Origin: Blepharisma japonicum
Taxonomy: Eukaryota > Ciliophora > Heterotrichea > Heterotrichida > Blepharismidae
Assembly (NCBI GenBank): GCA_949751835.1
Contig: CATKHK010000123.1
Span: forward strand, 43,980 to 107,979
DNA length: 64,000 nt
Direction: 5' to 3'
The position numbers were made by a program, and so were the translations under genes. Positions within the stretch are counted from its first letter, which is position 1. The number at the start of each line of letters is the position of its first letter. Under the pieces are notes generated by a model, which was given only the letters and a program-made list of their open reading frames with translations, made no database searches and was not told the DNA's origin. Of the stretch, positions 1 through 10,452 are shown one piece after another.

Positions 1-707
1 TTTAAACCGCTTAAAATGTCTCGTATAATTGAGCTTGCCAATGAATTATCAATTACTTCTTTATGAGTCAATTCAAGTAAATTACTTCCAGAGAAGAACT
101 CATAAACTAAAGACCATTTTTCTTCAGATTCATAAACTTCATGAAGTTTAACGATATTTGGGTGGTCCTAATTTACTCTTACAAGACATTGGAACTTTTG
201 AATTTCCATTAATAATCTTTCTCTATCTTGTTTCTGGATTGCAGACTTTTTAACCTCTTTTATAACCTTTTTAAGACTAGTTCTGTTATCATTTGCTATT
301 AAAGTATCTCCATGAAATGCTGAATGCAGAATTCTTATGGTTGTAAACCTTTCTTCAACAGGATTTTTTAAAAAAATTTTGGAAAAGTCTTTATTAAATC
401 TAGGGCTTCGAGGACTTCGAGGACTTCTAGGGCTTCGAGGGCTTCGCGGGCTGCGATCAGAAGATGTTATTGGGTCTATCATTAAAGATGATGACCTGAA
501 GGATTCTTTTGGAGATGCTGAAGTTGAATTTCATTCTTCAGAACGTTGAACTAACAGCTGCGGTGAGGGCTTCTTTTTATGGCTCACTCGAGGCGTTTGA
601 GGAGCAAACGATGTTTTGTCGAATTCCGATTTTAATGATTCAGTTGTCTTCTCAGATTGACTCTTTTCGCTTGGTGAGTCCGACCGTTTGGAACAGCAAC
701 AGCCCAT
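1..707 (-). CDS. Pseudo-CDPK copy 1 (C-terminal part outside window)
   Basis: N-terminal part of a calcium-dependent-protein-kinase-like protein; it runs off the left edge within kinase subdomain VIa. The start is set at the ATG giving MGCCCSKRSD, a motif for N-myristoylation at Gly2 and S-acylation at the following cysteines, shared by all six paralogs in the array. An in-frame TGA (read as Trp, EEWNSTS) lies in the disordered N-terminal tail, followed by a Ser-Pro-Arg repeat. The kinase N-lobe follows; the Gly-rich loop is degenerate (LHSAFHGD) but the VIK lysine is kept. A 15-nt intron (168-182) sits just before the DHPNIVKL segment, as in every other copy. The catalytic loop is not in the window, so loss of catalysis in this copy is inferred from its paralogs. 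Confidence 0.85.
399..452 (-). repeat. Six 9-nt repeats encoding Ser-Pro-Arg
   Basis: Six consecutive SPR triplets are encoded by near-identical 9-nt units (AGC/AGT-CCN-AGA/CGA) in the linker between the acylated N-terminus and the kinase domain of pseudo-CDPK copy 1. The other copies have no comparable repeat at this place, so it is a recent local expansion. Such basic SP repeats are possible targets of proline-directed kinases; that is inference. Confidence 0.9.
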
Positions 708-1367
708 TTCTATATTTAAAATGGAGAATTGTTGAAATTATCTCCAAAAAAATCAGTAAAAATTTTCAACAAATTAAGTTTTAGCGCTCTTAGAAAGAAT
801 AAACAAAAAATTAGAAATTTCATAACACTCATATTAATAAAATGAATAACTATGTATGAAAATATTTCTTTCAATAGAGATTTGCCTGGCCTTTGAATTT
901 CTAAATAAATTTCACATAAATCAATCTTGAAATTTCTGCTATAAAAACGAGCTTGCCAATAAGCGAGGGATTGATATCAATTGATATGAATTTTTATAAT
1001 TTTCCCATTGAAAACTTATTTTCATATAATTTGAATAATAATTATCAAGTTGCCATTTTAAAATATTATTAAGAGAGCATTCAACTCTATTCTTGTATGG
1101 ATTACTGAAAATGCATTTCAATAAATTTATAATGAATTGCTTCTAGTTTAATTGATATACATATACATAATACTAAACTAAGATAAAAATTAGCTATACT
1201 TGAAATCATGCTCATCAATGCATTATGGGTACTAATTATTCCCCCCGCAAAGGGAGAGCTTTTTTAAATTTTTATATAAAAGATTTCATTTGTTCTTTAA
1301 GATTTCCAAAAATCCCAATTTTCAAAGTAAAATTTATCCAATTATAAATTTCTTGCCTATTTATTAA
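708..1367. other. AT-rich intergenic region with array-shared flank
   Basis: No convincing gene. The stretch around 940-1160 resembles parts of the intergenic regions at about 4500-4680 and 10180-10350 (for example the shared segment close to GCATTT-AATAAAT-TATAATGAA), so it is part of the duplicated array unit rather than unique DNA. Confidence 0.5.
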
Positions 1368-2354
1368 ATGGATATTCAACAACAAATTTTTCAACTCTTT
1401 TCAAACCCTAAAACTACCTTATCATTATATTTAGCTATCGAGCTAAATATTATTAAAAATTTGTCAGTTCCAAAACTTACAGCAGAATTATTAGAAATTA
1501 TATCAATTCCTCTAGAGAAATTGCAAAGTCTCTTAGAAATCCTTAGCTCTCTTAGAATCCTATCAATTGATGAACAAAATCAATGGGCCAATACACTTTT
1601 ATCTTCTTTATTTATCAATGAAAATTTACAAAATATTACAAGACAAGTAATTAATCCTTTAAATTATGAATTTGAAGCTTGCTTAGAAGACTTATTGAGC
1701 AATAGCATAACTTTAATAAACCAAAAATATGGAATTTCAATGCATGAAGAGTTTATTAAAATTCCTGATCATATATCAGCATTATTCAATGCAGGAAAAG
1801 AAGCTTCTACATTATATCCTCAACCTCTCCAATTTTCAGCTATCGATCTTAGCAGCTGCAGAAGGGTTTTAAGCATAGGCGGAGGTAACAGCAACACTTT
1901 AATACACCTTTGCTTTTTAAATCCTCATATATCAGGAACAATTTTTGATGACGAATCCCAATGTGATGCTGCACAAATAAATATTCAAAAAAGTAATCTT
2001 CGAGAGAAAATAGACACCATGAATGGGACATTTTTAGAGCCATTTCCAGAGGATTATGACTGCATCATAATAGAGAATTTTTTGAAAAATTCTGAACGGA
2101 TTTGTAAGAAAATATTAGGAAATTGTAGAATGTCATTAAATCCAGGGGATCTTTTAAAGATTATTGATTATGTTATAGTTGAATCTAGCCCTTTATGGGA
2201 TTTTACGAAATCATTAAAATTGGATATATCAGCTCTTGGACTCAAAGAGATAACACAACAGCATGTTGAAAATTACCTTTATGAGGCTGGATTTAGATTT
2301 GATAGGATTATTTCTATAGGAGAAAATTTCTTAATAAATGCAACCGCAATCTAA
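1368..2354 (+). CDS. O-methyltransferase-like protein (ASMT/COMT fold), probably degenerate
   Basis: A 328-residue protein with the layout of plant/animal small-molecule O-methyltransferases: an N-terminal helical winged-helix dimerisation region (about 1-110), then a SAM-binding Rossmann domain with the glycine motif VLSIGGGNSNT (about 165-175), an acidic residue pair after the second strand (IFDDE), and a C-terminal GF segment (YEAGFRFDRI) typical of this family. In known members a conserved His-Asp of the catalytic loop lies in the motif H-D-W; here the matching region reads IIIENFLKNSE, so the catalytic histidine seems absent. It sits in opposite orientation between pseudo-CDPK copies 1 and 2, and a decayed copy lies at 10453-10950. 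Substrate unknown. Confidence 0.65.
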   Translation: MDIQQQIFQLFSNPKTTLSLYLAIELNIIKNLSVPKLTAELLEIISIPLEKLQSLLEILSSLRILSIDEQNQWANTLLSSLFINENLQNITRQVINPLNYEFEACLEDLLSNSITLINQKYGISMHEEFIKIPDHISALFNAGKEASTLYPQPLQFSAIDLSSCRRVLSIGGGNSNTLIHLCFLNPHISGTIFDDESQCDAAQINIQKSNLREKIDTMNGTFLEPFPEDYDCIIIENFLKNSERICKKILGNCRMSLNPGDLLKIIDYVIVESSPLWDFTKSLKLDISALGLKEITQQHVENYLYEAGFRFDRIISIGENFLINATAI

Positions 2355-2573
2355 GAAAAATTTATATTATTTACAAAATAAAATTTAATTTTTAAAGATT
2401 AGGGGATATATCTGTAATGCCCTTTATTAAGACTTTAAAGTATATTTACCGACTGAGCTATTGAATTAAAATCACATTTGAAAGAAGTTATAGTCTAAAA
2501 TAATTTTTAACATTATTTTAAATAAAATAAAAGTACTTATAATTTTTAAACGATTGATATTAGATTAAAATAA

Positions 2574-4247
2574 CTATGCTTGATTCTTAGTAGTGTAATT
2601 ATCGCCAAATAGGAAATTTTTAAGCTTTTCAAAAGATATTGTTCCTGAGGGATCAACATGAATATTTTCAAAGAACTCAGCCCACTCGCTAGCTCTAATC
2701 CCTTTAATGCTAGCTTTTAGCTCTTTAAGACTTAACTGTCCATCTCCACTTTTATTCCAAAGCTTAAACGCTTTTTCAAATTTTTTTATGTTTTCATCAG
2801 TATTTCAGTCTGTGCAAGCTGTCGCAAATTCTGAAAACTCGATATATCCTTTTTTCATAAGATCTGCACTCTTTAAAATTTTCTTTAGCTTATTTTGGAC
2901 TTTAATATCTAAATTTTGAGTTTCGTTTATTAGCTCTCTCTTAGTGATCTGTCCATCTTTATTAGTATCCAAACTTTTAAAAATGTCTATGAACTCGCGA
3001 TTATCATTTTGTTCTGCAAGGTTGACTTTGAAAAATGAAAAAAAGGCCTTTGCAAATTTGTCTTTGGATGTAAATTCTACAAGCCGGTTGATTGCTTCAT
3101 TATTGGCTGAGTTTGAAAGCAATGATTGATTATTTTTGACCCATGGATGATTCAATGCTTCCTTAATACTAATTCTTTTATCGTAGTCAAACTCAAGCAT
3201 TTTGATAAGCAAATCCTTCAATTCACTTGAGTCAAGCAGCCAATCTGATTCTTCATAAATAATCCCTCTCTTATAATCATTGAGAAGAGCTTCCCTGCTT
3301 TTTCCATGAAATGGAAGCTTTCCTTGGATCATTGAATATAAAATGACTCCAGCGCTCCAAATATCACTAGCAAACTTATTATAAATTCCATATAAGATTT
3401 CAGGAGCCATAAAGCATGTCTATATGAAATTTACCACTTCATTTATTTTAATTTGATCTTCCAGCTCTCAAGGAAAAGTAAACCCAGTAATTTTGCAATT
3501 ATTCTTTCCTTCGCTTGAATCTAAAATAATTTTTTCGAGATTCAACCCAAGATGGCAAGTTCTGTTCCTATGGCAATAATTTAAACTGCTTAAAATATCT
3601 CGGATTATGGCTGACGCTAATTTGCTTCCAATGCTTCCATTATTAATCTTATCGAGTAAATTGTTTCCAAGCAGGTACTCATAAACTAAGGACCATTTTT
3701 CTCCTGATTCATAGACTTCATGAAGCTTAACAATATTTGGATGATCCTAATTTATTCTTACAAGGGATAAAAATCTTTGAATTTTTATTATTAATTGTTT
3801 TTGAGAATTTTTCTGAATTGCTGATTTTTTGATCTCTTTTATGGCCCTTTTAATACTAGTTCTTTTATCGTTTACTAATAAAATATCGCCATAAAATCCT
3901 AAATGCAATTTCCTGATTGTGGTAAAATTTTCTTCAACTGGTGTTTTTAAAATTAGCTCAGATAAATCTATACTATGTTGGCTATTTGAGGGGGTGGGTC
4001 GAGAACCCTTTATTGAGACTGTTTTTAAAAACGATGGCCTCGATAAAGTTTTTGAAGATGAAGAACCCGAAGATAAATCCCCAGTGTCTTGACTTGAGAG
4101 CCGTGGCAAGCGCTTTTTTTTATTTCTTTCTTCAGGATTTTCTGAATTAAGTGCTTTCTTGTCGATTTCTAACCTCAATGATTTTGTTGAAGTATATCCT
4201 TTATTTTTTTCACTAAGGTCTGACCTTTTAGAATAGCAGCAGCCCAT
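2574..4247 (-). CDS. Pseudo-CDPK copy 2 (myristoylated, EF-hand pseudokinase)
   Basis: Spliced length 547 aa; two 15-nt introns (3747-3761 and 3420-3434), both in phase 0. N-terminus MGCCYSKRSD predicts N-myristoylation and palmitoylation. The kinase domain keeps the VAIK-type lysine (RAIKEIKK), DHPNIVKLHEVYE and the APE motif (TCFMAPEIL), but the catalytic loop reads CHLGLNLEKIIL where active CDPKs have HRDLKPENILL, and the DFG motif is TGFTFP. Catalytic Asp, the loop Lys and Asn, and the metal-binding Asp are therefore all missing. The calmodulin-like domain has EF1 canonical (DTNKDGQITKRE), EF2 degenerate, EF3 with Asn at position 1, EF4 with His at position 1 and Lys at position 12. TGA codons are read as Trp at several family-conserved positions (HPW, DIW, TDW). 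Stop is TAG. Confidence 0.9.
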
Positions 4248-4717
4248 TTCTTTTTTTAATAGGGAAAGCCTCGAAATTAATCAAATAAAAAAAAAACAGT
4301 CAAAAATTGATAAAATAAAAGTAAAGTGGTTTTAAAAAGAATTCACACAAAATATAAATCTTATATGATTTATTACAAAAAACAGAAAATTAATTTGTTG
4401 AAAATAATATTTTTACAATTGAGATAATATTATTTTTGAAATTTTAAAAATATTATATATAAAATTCTCATAGCAATAATTTTAGAAAAAGAATAATAAT
4501 AATAAGTTTACCAAGCCTAATAATTGAGCGATTAACACCAACTGATTGCAATTTTTATGTTAGTAAGAAATTCATTTATTATAGCAATTGGCATTTTGGC
4601 TGCATTTTAATAAATCTAATATGAAGCTTAATGCAATTTTAATTAATCAACAATAATTATTTTAATTGATCTTCAATGAAGCTTTTGTAATGCACCTCTG
4701 AATATTAATAGTTAGGA

Positions 4718-4741
4718 TAAGCTCTTAGGATCAAGAGCTTA
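4718..4741. repeat. Perfect 9-bp inverted repeat
   Basis: TAAGCTCTT and AAGAGCTTA flank a 6-nt loop (AGGATC). It overlaps the stop codon of the possible small gene at 4739-4936. It could be a transcript 3' hairpin; no function can be shown. Confidence 0.6.
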
Positions 4742-4936
4742 AAAATAAATTTCTAGAAAATATCTTTGATAGACTTGATCAATAATTCATTTTTTGACTT
4801 CTATTGGGCTGTGTGAAGAATTATTTTTATTCAATTCTAACATCAACTTTATTTGGCTCTTTAAACTTGCAGGTTTAGCTTTTAGAGCAGCAGTAAGCCA
4901 TTTCTTTGCTTCAAAAGTATTTTTATAATATGGCAT
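4739..4936 (-). CDS. Small hypothetical protein, 65 aa
   Basis: Open from ATG (MPYYKNTFEAKKW...) to TAA with one TGA read as Trp near the end (EVKKW). The segment FEAKKWLTAALKAKP is helix-like and resembles a single TPR-type helix pair, but no family can be named. It lies in the AT-rich spacer between pseudo-CDPK copies 2 and 3, a region that also holds decayed gene pieces, so this may be a remnant rather than a working gene. Confidence 0.3.
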
Positions 4937-5267
4937 AAAAAACCCTTTTTTTAAGAGATTGATATTAAGATTCAAGCAATTTTTGGAAAAGCAAAGATTT
5001 TAACTTCTTCTTTGCTGTCTTAATTTTTAAAATTTACATATAAGCTAAAATCTGACCTATATTAGTCAATTTTATAAATTTTTAGGCTCATAGAAATTCT
5101 TCAGTAAAGTATAGAGTTTTCAATTTACTAATCAATTATAACTTGATATAACAATGCAGATTTGTAGAAAAAAACTTTAGCTGCAAGCTAAAAACAAAAT
5201 TTTGAAGAGTGATGAGGATTAGCTGCCAGCAAGTAATTAGAGATTTTGACTTTTATTTAATAAAATA

Positions 5268-5420
5268 GAAAACTGGAAACCTATTTTCTTTACTCCTAGC
5301 GGAATTTAGCTGAATACAGATGACATGAGCCATAAAAATTGTTTTTCTTCTAAGAATTTGCAGTTTAGTCTTATTTACACATTTTGAGATCTCTCCAATG
5401 GATCTTAAGATTTAACTCTC
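5268..5420 (-). pseudogene. Short remnant of DHHC S-acyltransferase gene
   Basis: About 150 bp that align by eye with the intact DHHC gene around 18085-18270: shared blocks include AAACTGGAAACCT / AAACAGGAAACCT, GAGCTGAACACAGATGACATGA-type sequence (here AGCTGAATACAGATGACATG), and TTACACA-TTT...GAGATCTC. The DHHC motif itself is not readable. It shows that the transferase gene once lay upstream of copy 2 as it now does upstream of copy 6. Confidence 0.6.
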
Positions 5421-5576
5421 ATTCCACTTTATCTAAAACTTAACGCTTTTCTTATATATTTATATTTTCATCAGTATTGAGCCTAAGAATACAGTAAAGA
5501 ATTCTCCATAGTCTATCCATTTAATTTTCAGAAAAAATCTTATAATTTTTACAATATTGACGTTAGCTTAAGATAA

Positions 5577-7252
5577 CTATGCACGATTCTTTTTCATCCA
5601 ATCTTCTCCGAACAAAAATGTTTTGAGTTCTTCAAACGAGATCGTTCCTGACTGATCACAATCAACATTTCCAAAGAATTCTGCCCATTCTTCAGCTTTT
5701 ATGCCTCCAATATTTGCTTTTAACTCTTCAAGACTTAATTGGCCATCTCCACTTTCATCACAAAGCTTAAATGCTTTTTCGAGTTTTTTTATATTTTTAT
5801 CAGTATTTCATTCTGTGCACGCTGTTACAAATTCTGAAAATCCAATATATCCTTTTTTCATAAGTTCATTGTTCTTTAGAATTTTCTGAAGCTTTTCTTG
5901 AACTTCAATATCTAAATTTTTAGTTCCACTTAAGAGCTCTTCCATAGTGATTTGTCCATCTTTATTAATATCCAAACTTTTAAAAATATCTATAAACTCT
6001 CTATTTTCGTTTTGGTCTGCAAGATTGACCTTAAAAAATGAAAAAAGTGCTTTTGCAATTTTGTCTTTAGAGGTAAACTCTATAAGGTTGGTGATTGCTT
6101 TATTATTAGTAGGAGATGAGAGTAAATAATTGCTATTTTTTATTCATGGGTGATTCAATGCGTCCTTAACAGTAATTCTTTTATTGCAGTCAAATTCAAG
6201 CATTCTAATAAGTAAGTCTTTCAATTCATTTGAGTCAAAAATCCATTCCGAATCTTCAAAAAAAGCCCAGCTTTATACTCCTTTAGAAGATCCTCAGAAT
6301 TTTTCCCTCTAAATGGAGGCTTTTCTTTAATAATTAAATATAAAATGACTCCAACGCTTCAAATATCACTAGCAGGATTATTATAAACCCCACTGAGTAT
6401 TTCAGGAGCCATAAAGCATGTCTATATAGAATTTACCACTTTATTATATTTCACTAAGCCTTTTAACTCTCAAGGATAGGAAAAGCCAATAATTTTACAA
6501 TTAATTTTCCCATCTTTTGAATCCAATATAATTTTTTCAAGATTTAGCCCTAAATGTAAAATTCCATTATTATGGCAATAATTTAAACCGCTTAAAATAT
6601 CTCGCATTACTGAGCTTGTTAGCGAATACCCAATAATTTCATTTTGAGCTATCTCAAGCAAATTACTTCCAAAGAAACACTCATAGACCAAACACCATTT
6701 TTCTTCTGATTCGTATACTTCGTGAAGCTTAACTACATTTGGGTGATCCTAATTTATTCTTACAAACCATTGGAATTTTTGGGCTTCCATTATTAATATT
6801 TCCTCCTCTTTTTTTTGGATTGCTGATTTTTTTACCTCTTTTATAACCTTTTTCAAGCTAGTTCTTTTATCATTTGCTAATAAAGTATTTCCATGGAATG
6901 CTGACCGCAATATTTTTATCGTTTTAAAATTTTCTTCAACGGGAGTTTTTAATATTTTCTTCAAAAAATTATCATTAAAATGACTATTGGGTGAGTCAGG
7001 ATGATAACCTTTTGTTGAAGCTGATTTTATAGATAATAGTCTGGATGAGGTTCTTGAAGATGAAGTGTTTATAGTTAAACTCTCAGAGCGCTTCTTTGAT
7101 ACCCGAGATTTGTGTTTGTTTCCTTGTCTCATTTGAGGTGCGTCTGGGACAAACTCAGTATTATTGATTTCTGACCTCAATGACTCAGTTGAAGCTTCAA
7201 ATTGACCCTTTTCACTTGAAGGATCAGGTCTTTTAGAACAGCAGCAGCCCAT
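5577..7252 (-). CDS. Pseudo-CDPK copy 3 with a one-base frameshift
   Basis: Same layout as the other copies: MGCCCSKRPD acylation motif, degenerate Gly loop (LRSAFHGN), kept lysine (KVIKEVKK), HLGLNLEKIIL in place of HRDLKPEN, GFSYP in place of DFG, APE kept (TCFMAPEIL), then EF1, EF3 and EF4 with canonical loops (DINKDGQITMEE, DESGDGQLSLEE, DCDQSGTISFEE). Introns of 15 nt lie at 6749-6763 and 6422-6436. After splicing the length is 1646 nt, one short of a multiple of three. The missing base maps to an A7 run at 6258-6264 (T7 on the coding strand), where copy 2 has nine nucleotides and this copy eight. This is either a homopolymer sequencing error or a true inactivating deletion. Confidence 0.85.
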
Positions 7253-7660
7253 TTAAATAATGCTTCAAATATCAAATTTGTGGAAATTAAGAACATAAAA
7301 AAATGCAAAAAATTCAGAGGGTTATATTTACATTTTAAAAGAAAATACTTGAAATATAAGCTTTATAGGTATCTTAATGGAAATAATAATTTTTTCCACT
7401 TGAGATTGGCTTGGAATTTTTAAAAAAATTTTAGTAATAAATTAAGAAATTTTTGCAGTAAATATAAATCTGCTAAAAATAATAATTGAGTAATTGGTAA
7501 TTTTGTTTTATTACATCCGTATTGAAAATAATTATATTTATTGATTTGAGCAATATTTATCAATTTGACATATTAGCTGGTCATTTTGATAGCCGTTAAT
7601 TCTTCGCTTATATAGTGGGGTAAAAATATTTTTTGAATAAATCTATAATGAAGCTTTATA

Positions 7661-7886
7661 TCCAGTTATGGCAGGGAAACAAGAGCTCATGATGAACAGC
7701 ATCAAGTTCTGTAATTATGAGCTCCATCCTTTAGGTGGTGGAAACCAGCTTATATGTGTGTGCTTAATGGAGGCATGCTGATTCTCGTAGACAACCGTAG
7801 AAATCTGAACACATAAGTAGAGGCCATCAATAAAGGGCAAAACCTTGCGGAGGAGGTCACTAAAGCAAGGACATAAACCTTAAGGA
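7661..7886. ncRNA. Candidate structured RNA, unknown class and strand
   Basis: An island clearly richer in G+C than the surrounding AT-rich spacer. It can form several stems: GAGCTCAT with ATGAGCTC (8 bp, closing a 26-nt region), TGGT-GGAA-ACCA, CTTAT(AT)GTGT with ACACATAAG, and CCTTGC with GCAAGG. A TGATGA and a CTGA further on recall box C and D of snoRNAs, but spacing and terminal stem are not convincing. I tested it by eye against U1, U2, U3, U4, U5, SRP, RNase P/MRP and telomerase RNA motifs and could not match any. A 39-codon open frame also starts at ATGGCAGGG (7666). It may be an ncRNA or a remnant of other DNA. Confidence 0.35.
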
Positions 7887-8285
7887 GAATTATCTATTAA
7901 ATCAAGTTTAAATTTGCTTATTCATGATAAGCACTATATTTTAAGAAAATTAATTAAGCAGCATTTTAACTTTGTTAAAAGAAAAAAATTTTACAGCATC
8001 ATAGATATTTATTCTCTTTTAAATTTGCTATACTTAATTTGAGAATTAAAAACATTTTTTGTTTATTTTCAACATTTTTCAAGAAATCAAATTATGCATA
8101 ATTAAGATATTTAAATTATATTTTTAAAATTGCTTTAATTTTCAAATTCATTTCAAGAGCATCATGATAAAAGAGCAGCTTTCAAATTATACACTTTTGA
8201 TTTTATTTAATATCTCATAAAGACTAAGAATTTTTTTATTTATATTCTTATATTAGACATCTTTTCAAGGCGCCAAAAGGATGCC

Positions 8286-9973
8286 CTATGCGTGATTCCT
8301 AATATTACAATTTTCACCAAATAAAAATTTTTTGAGTTCTTCAAAAGATATTGTTCCTGACTGGTCATCATCAACTCTCCCAAAGAAATTAGCCCATTCT
8401 TCAGCACTAATACCAGATATATTTTCTTTTAGCTCTTTAAGACTTAGCTGTCCATCTCCGCTTTTATCACAAAGCTTAAACGCTTTTTCGAATTTTTTTA
8501 TGTTTTCATCAGTATTTCAGTCTGTGCAAGCAGTCACAAATTCTGAAAATTCGATAAATCCTTTTTTCATAAGATCTGCATTCTTCAGAATTCTTTTAAG
8601 CCTATTTTGGACTTTCTTATCTAAATTTTTAGTTTCGTTTAAAAGTTCTTCTTTAGTGATTTGACCATCTTGATTGCTATCCAAACTCTTAAAAATTTCT
8701 ATAAACTGGCGAATTTCATTTTGGGCTACAAAATTCACTTTGAAAAATGAAAAAAGGGCCCTTGCAATTTTGTCTTTAGAAGAATAGTCTATTAGGCGGT
8801 TGATTGCTCCATTATTGTCTGATGTTGAAAGTAAAGATTGATTATTTTTTATTCATGGGTGATTCAGTGCATCTTCAGCAGTAATTCTTTTATTGTGGTC
8901 AAACTCAAGCATTTTGCTAAGTAAATCTTTCAGCTCATTTGAGTCAAAAATCCAATTAGTTTCTTCAAAATTAATCTTTCTTTCATAGTCCTTTAGAAGG
9001 TCCATCCAATTTTCCCCTCGAAATGGAAACTTTCCTTGGATAATTAAATATAAAATAACTCCTGAACTCCAAATATCACTAGCAGGATTATTATAAATTC
9101 CATTGAATATTTCAGGAGCTATATAGCATGTCTATATATAATTTACTGGTTCATTTTTATCTTCTAACTCTCAAGGATAGGAGAATCCAATTATTTTGCA
9201 ATTAAACTTTCCATTAGTATTAAGATACAATTATGCATCCCATCATTTGAATCTAAAATAACTTTTTCAAGGTTTAGGCCTAAATGCGCAACTCTGTTCC
9301 TATGACAATAATTTAAGCCACTTAAAATATCTCTCATGATGGTTTGTGCTAAAGCACTTCCAATAATTTCATTATTAAATTTATGAAGTAAACTGTTTCC
9401 AATCAGATGCTCATAAACAAAAGACCACTTTTTTTTTGACTCATAGACTTCATGAAGCTTTACTATATTTGGATGATCCTAATTTACGCTTACAAGACAT
9501 AGAAACTTTTGAATTTCCAGTATTAGTTTATCCTTCTCTTTTTCTTGAATTATTGATTTTATTACCTCTTTTATAACCTTTTTAAGACCAGTTCTTCGAT
9601 CAGTAACTATTAAAGTGTCTCCATAATTTCCAGAATGCAATTTTCGGATCGTTGTAAAGTTTTCTCCAACAGAAATATTTAAAATTTGCTCGGAAAAGTT
9701 TTTATTAATTTGACTACTTGGCGGATTGGGAATCGAAGTCTTTGTTGATGAAGAATTTGAAGATGATATTAAGGATAGAGTGTTTGGAGATGAAGAGCTG
9801 AATGATAATCTTTTAGTCCGTAGCTTTGATATTCGTCTTTTTTTATGCTTTGTTCGAGATAGTTCTTGAGCAATTACTTTCTTGGCCATTTCTAGCTTCA
9901 ATGATTCGGCTGAAGCGTTTGATTTACCCTGCTCACTTGTAGGGTCAGGCCTTTTAGAATAGCAGCAACCCAT
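8286..9973 (-). pseudogene. Pseudo-CDPK copy 4 interrupted by a 29-nt insertion
   Basis: MGCCYSKRPD start, Gly loop LHSGNYGD, lysine kept (KVIKEV), HLGLNLEKVIL in place of HRDLKPEN, GFSYP in place of DFG, and EF-hands 1, 3 and 4 intact (DSNQDGQITKEE, DKSGDGQLSLKE, DDDQSGTISFEE). Introns of 15 nt lie at 9479-9493 and 9132-9146. Between the catalytic loop and the DFG-like motif there are 29 extra bases (9211-9239) flanked by CCAT on both sides; these shift the frame and create a TAA. Removing 29 nt, or a 17-nt segment between two TA dinucleotides (9215-9231), restores the frame. As read, the gene is broken in the C-lobe. Confidence 0.8.
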
Positions 9974-10452
9974 TTATTTTAATAGGAGTTGTTGAAATTA
10001 TGTAACAAAAAATAATTCAATTAAAAACTAAAAGCAAATGATCTTCCAAGAAGATAAGAGAAACATAATTCTTATGGTTTCTAAATCAAAATAATAAATA
10101 ACATTCCTTCTAAATGACATAACTTGATCTTTGAATTGCTTAAAATATCATAAATAAAACTTATATGGCAATCAATTTTAGAAGCTTCAGGTATACAGCA
10201 AGCCTAATTATATCAATTTAGCGATTTTATATCCCATTAGAAATATATTTTAACAATAATTATAAAATTGTTCTTAAATTTAAATACTTTTAATATATTT
10301 GTAATGAAGTGCATTTTAATAAATCTACAGTTAAATTTTAGATTGTCTTTTTCTCTAGTTGATATTAATTATGGTAAAAAATAGTTGTGCTAATCAAGCC
10401 ATTTTCATCACTCATATAATGGCGTGAATTATTTAAGAATATATTCGTTAAA

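Noticed and set aside
7661-7886. U1 or U3 snRNA/snoRNA, SRP RNA, RNase P or telomerase RNA at the stem-rich island
   Set aside because: No 5' ACUUACCU, no U3 box A, no SRP S-domain motif, no RNase P CR-I/CR-V and no telomere-template-like sequence could be found by eye.
9208-9229. A 22-nt GT...AG intron as explanation for the insertion in pseudo-CDPK copy 4
   Set aside because: Splicing it out leaves an immediate TAA, so it does not restore the frame, and its length does not fit the 15/16-nt introns of this genome.
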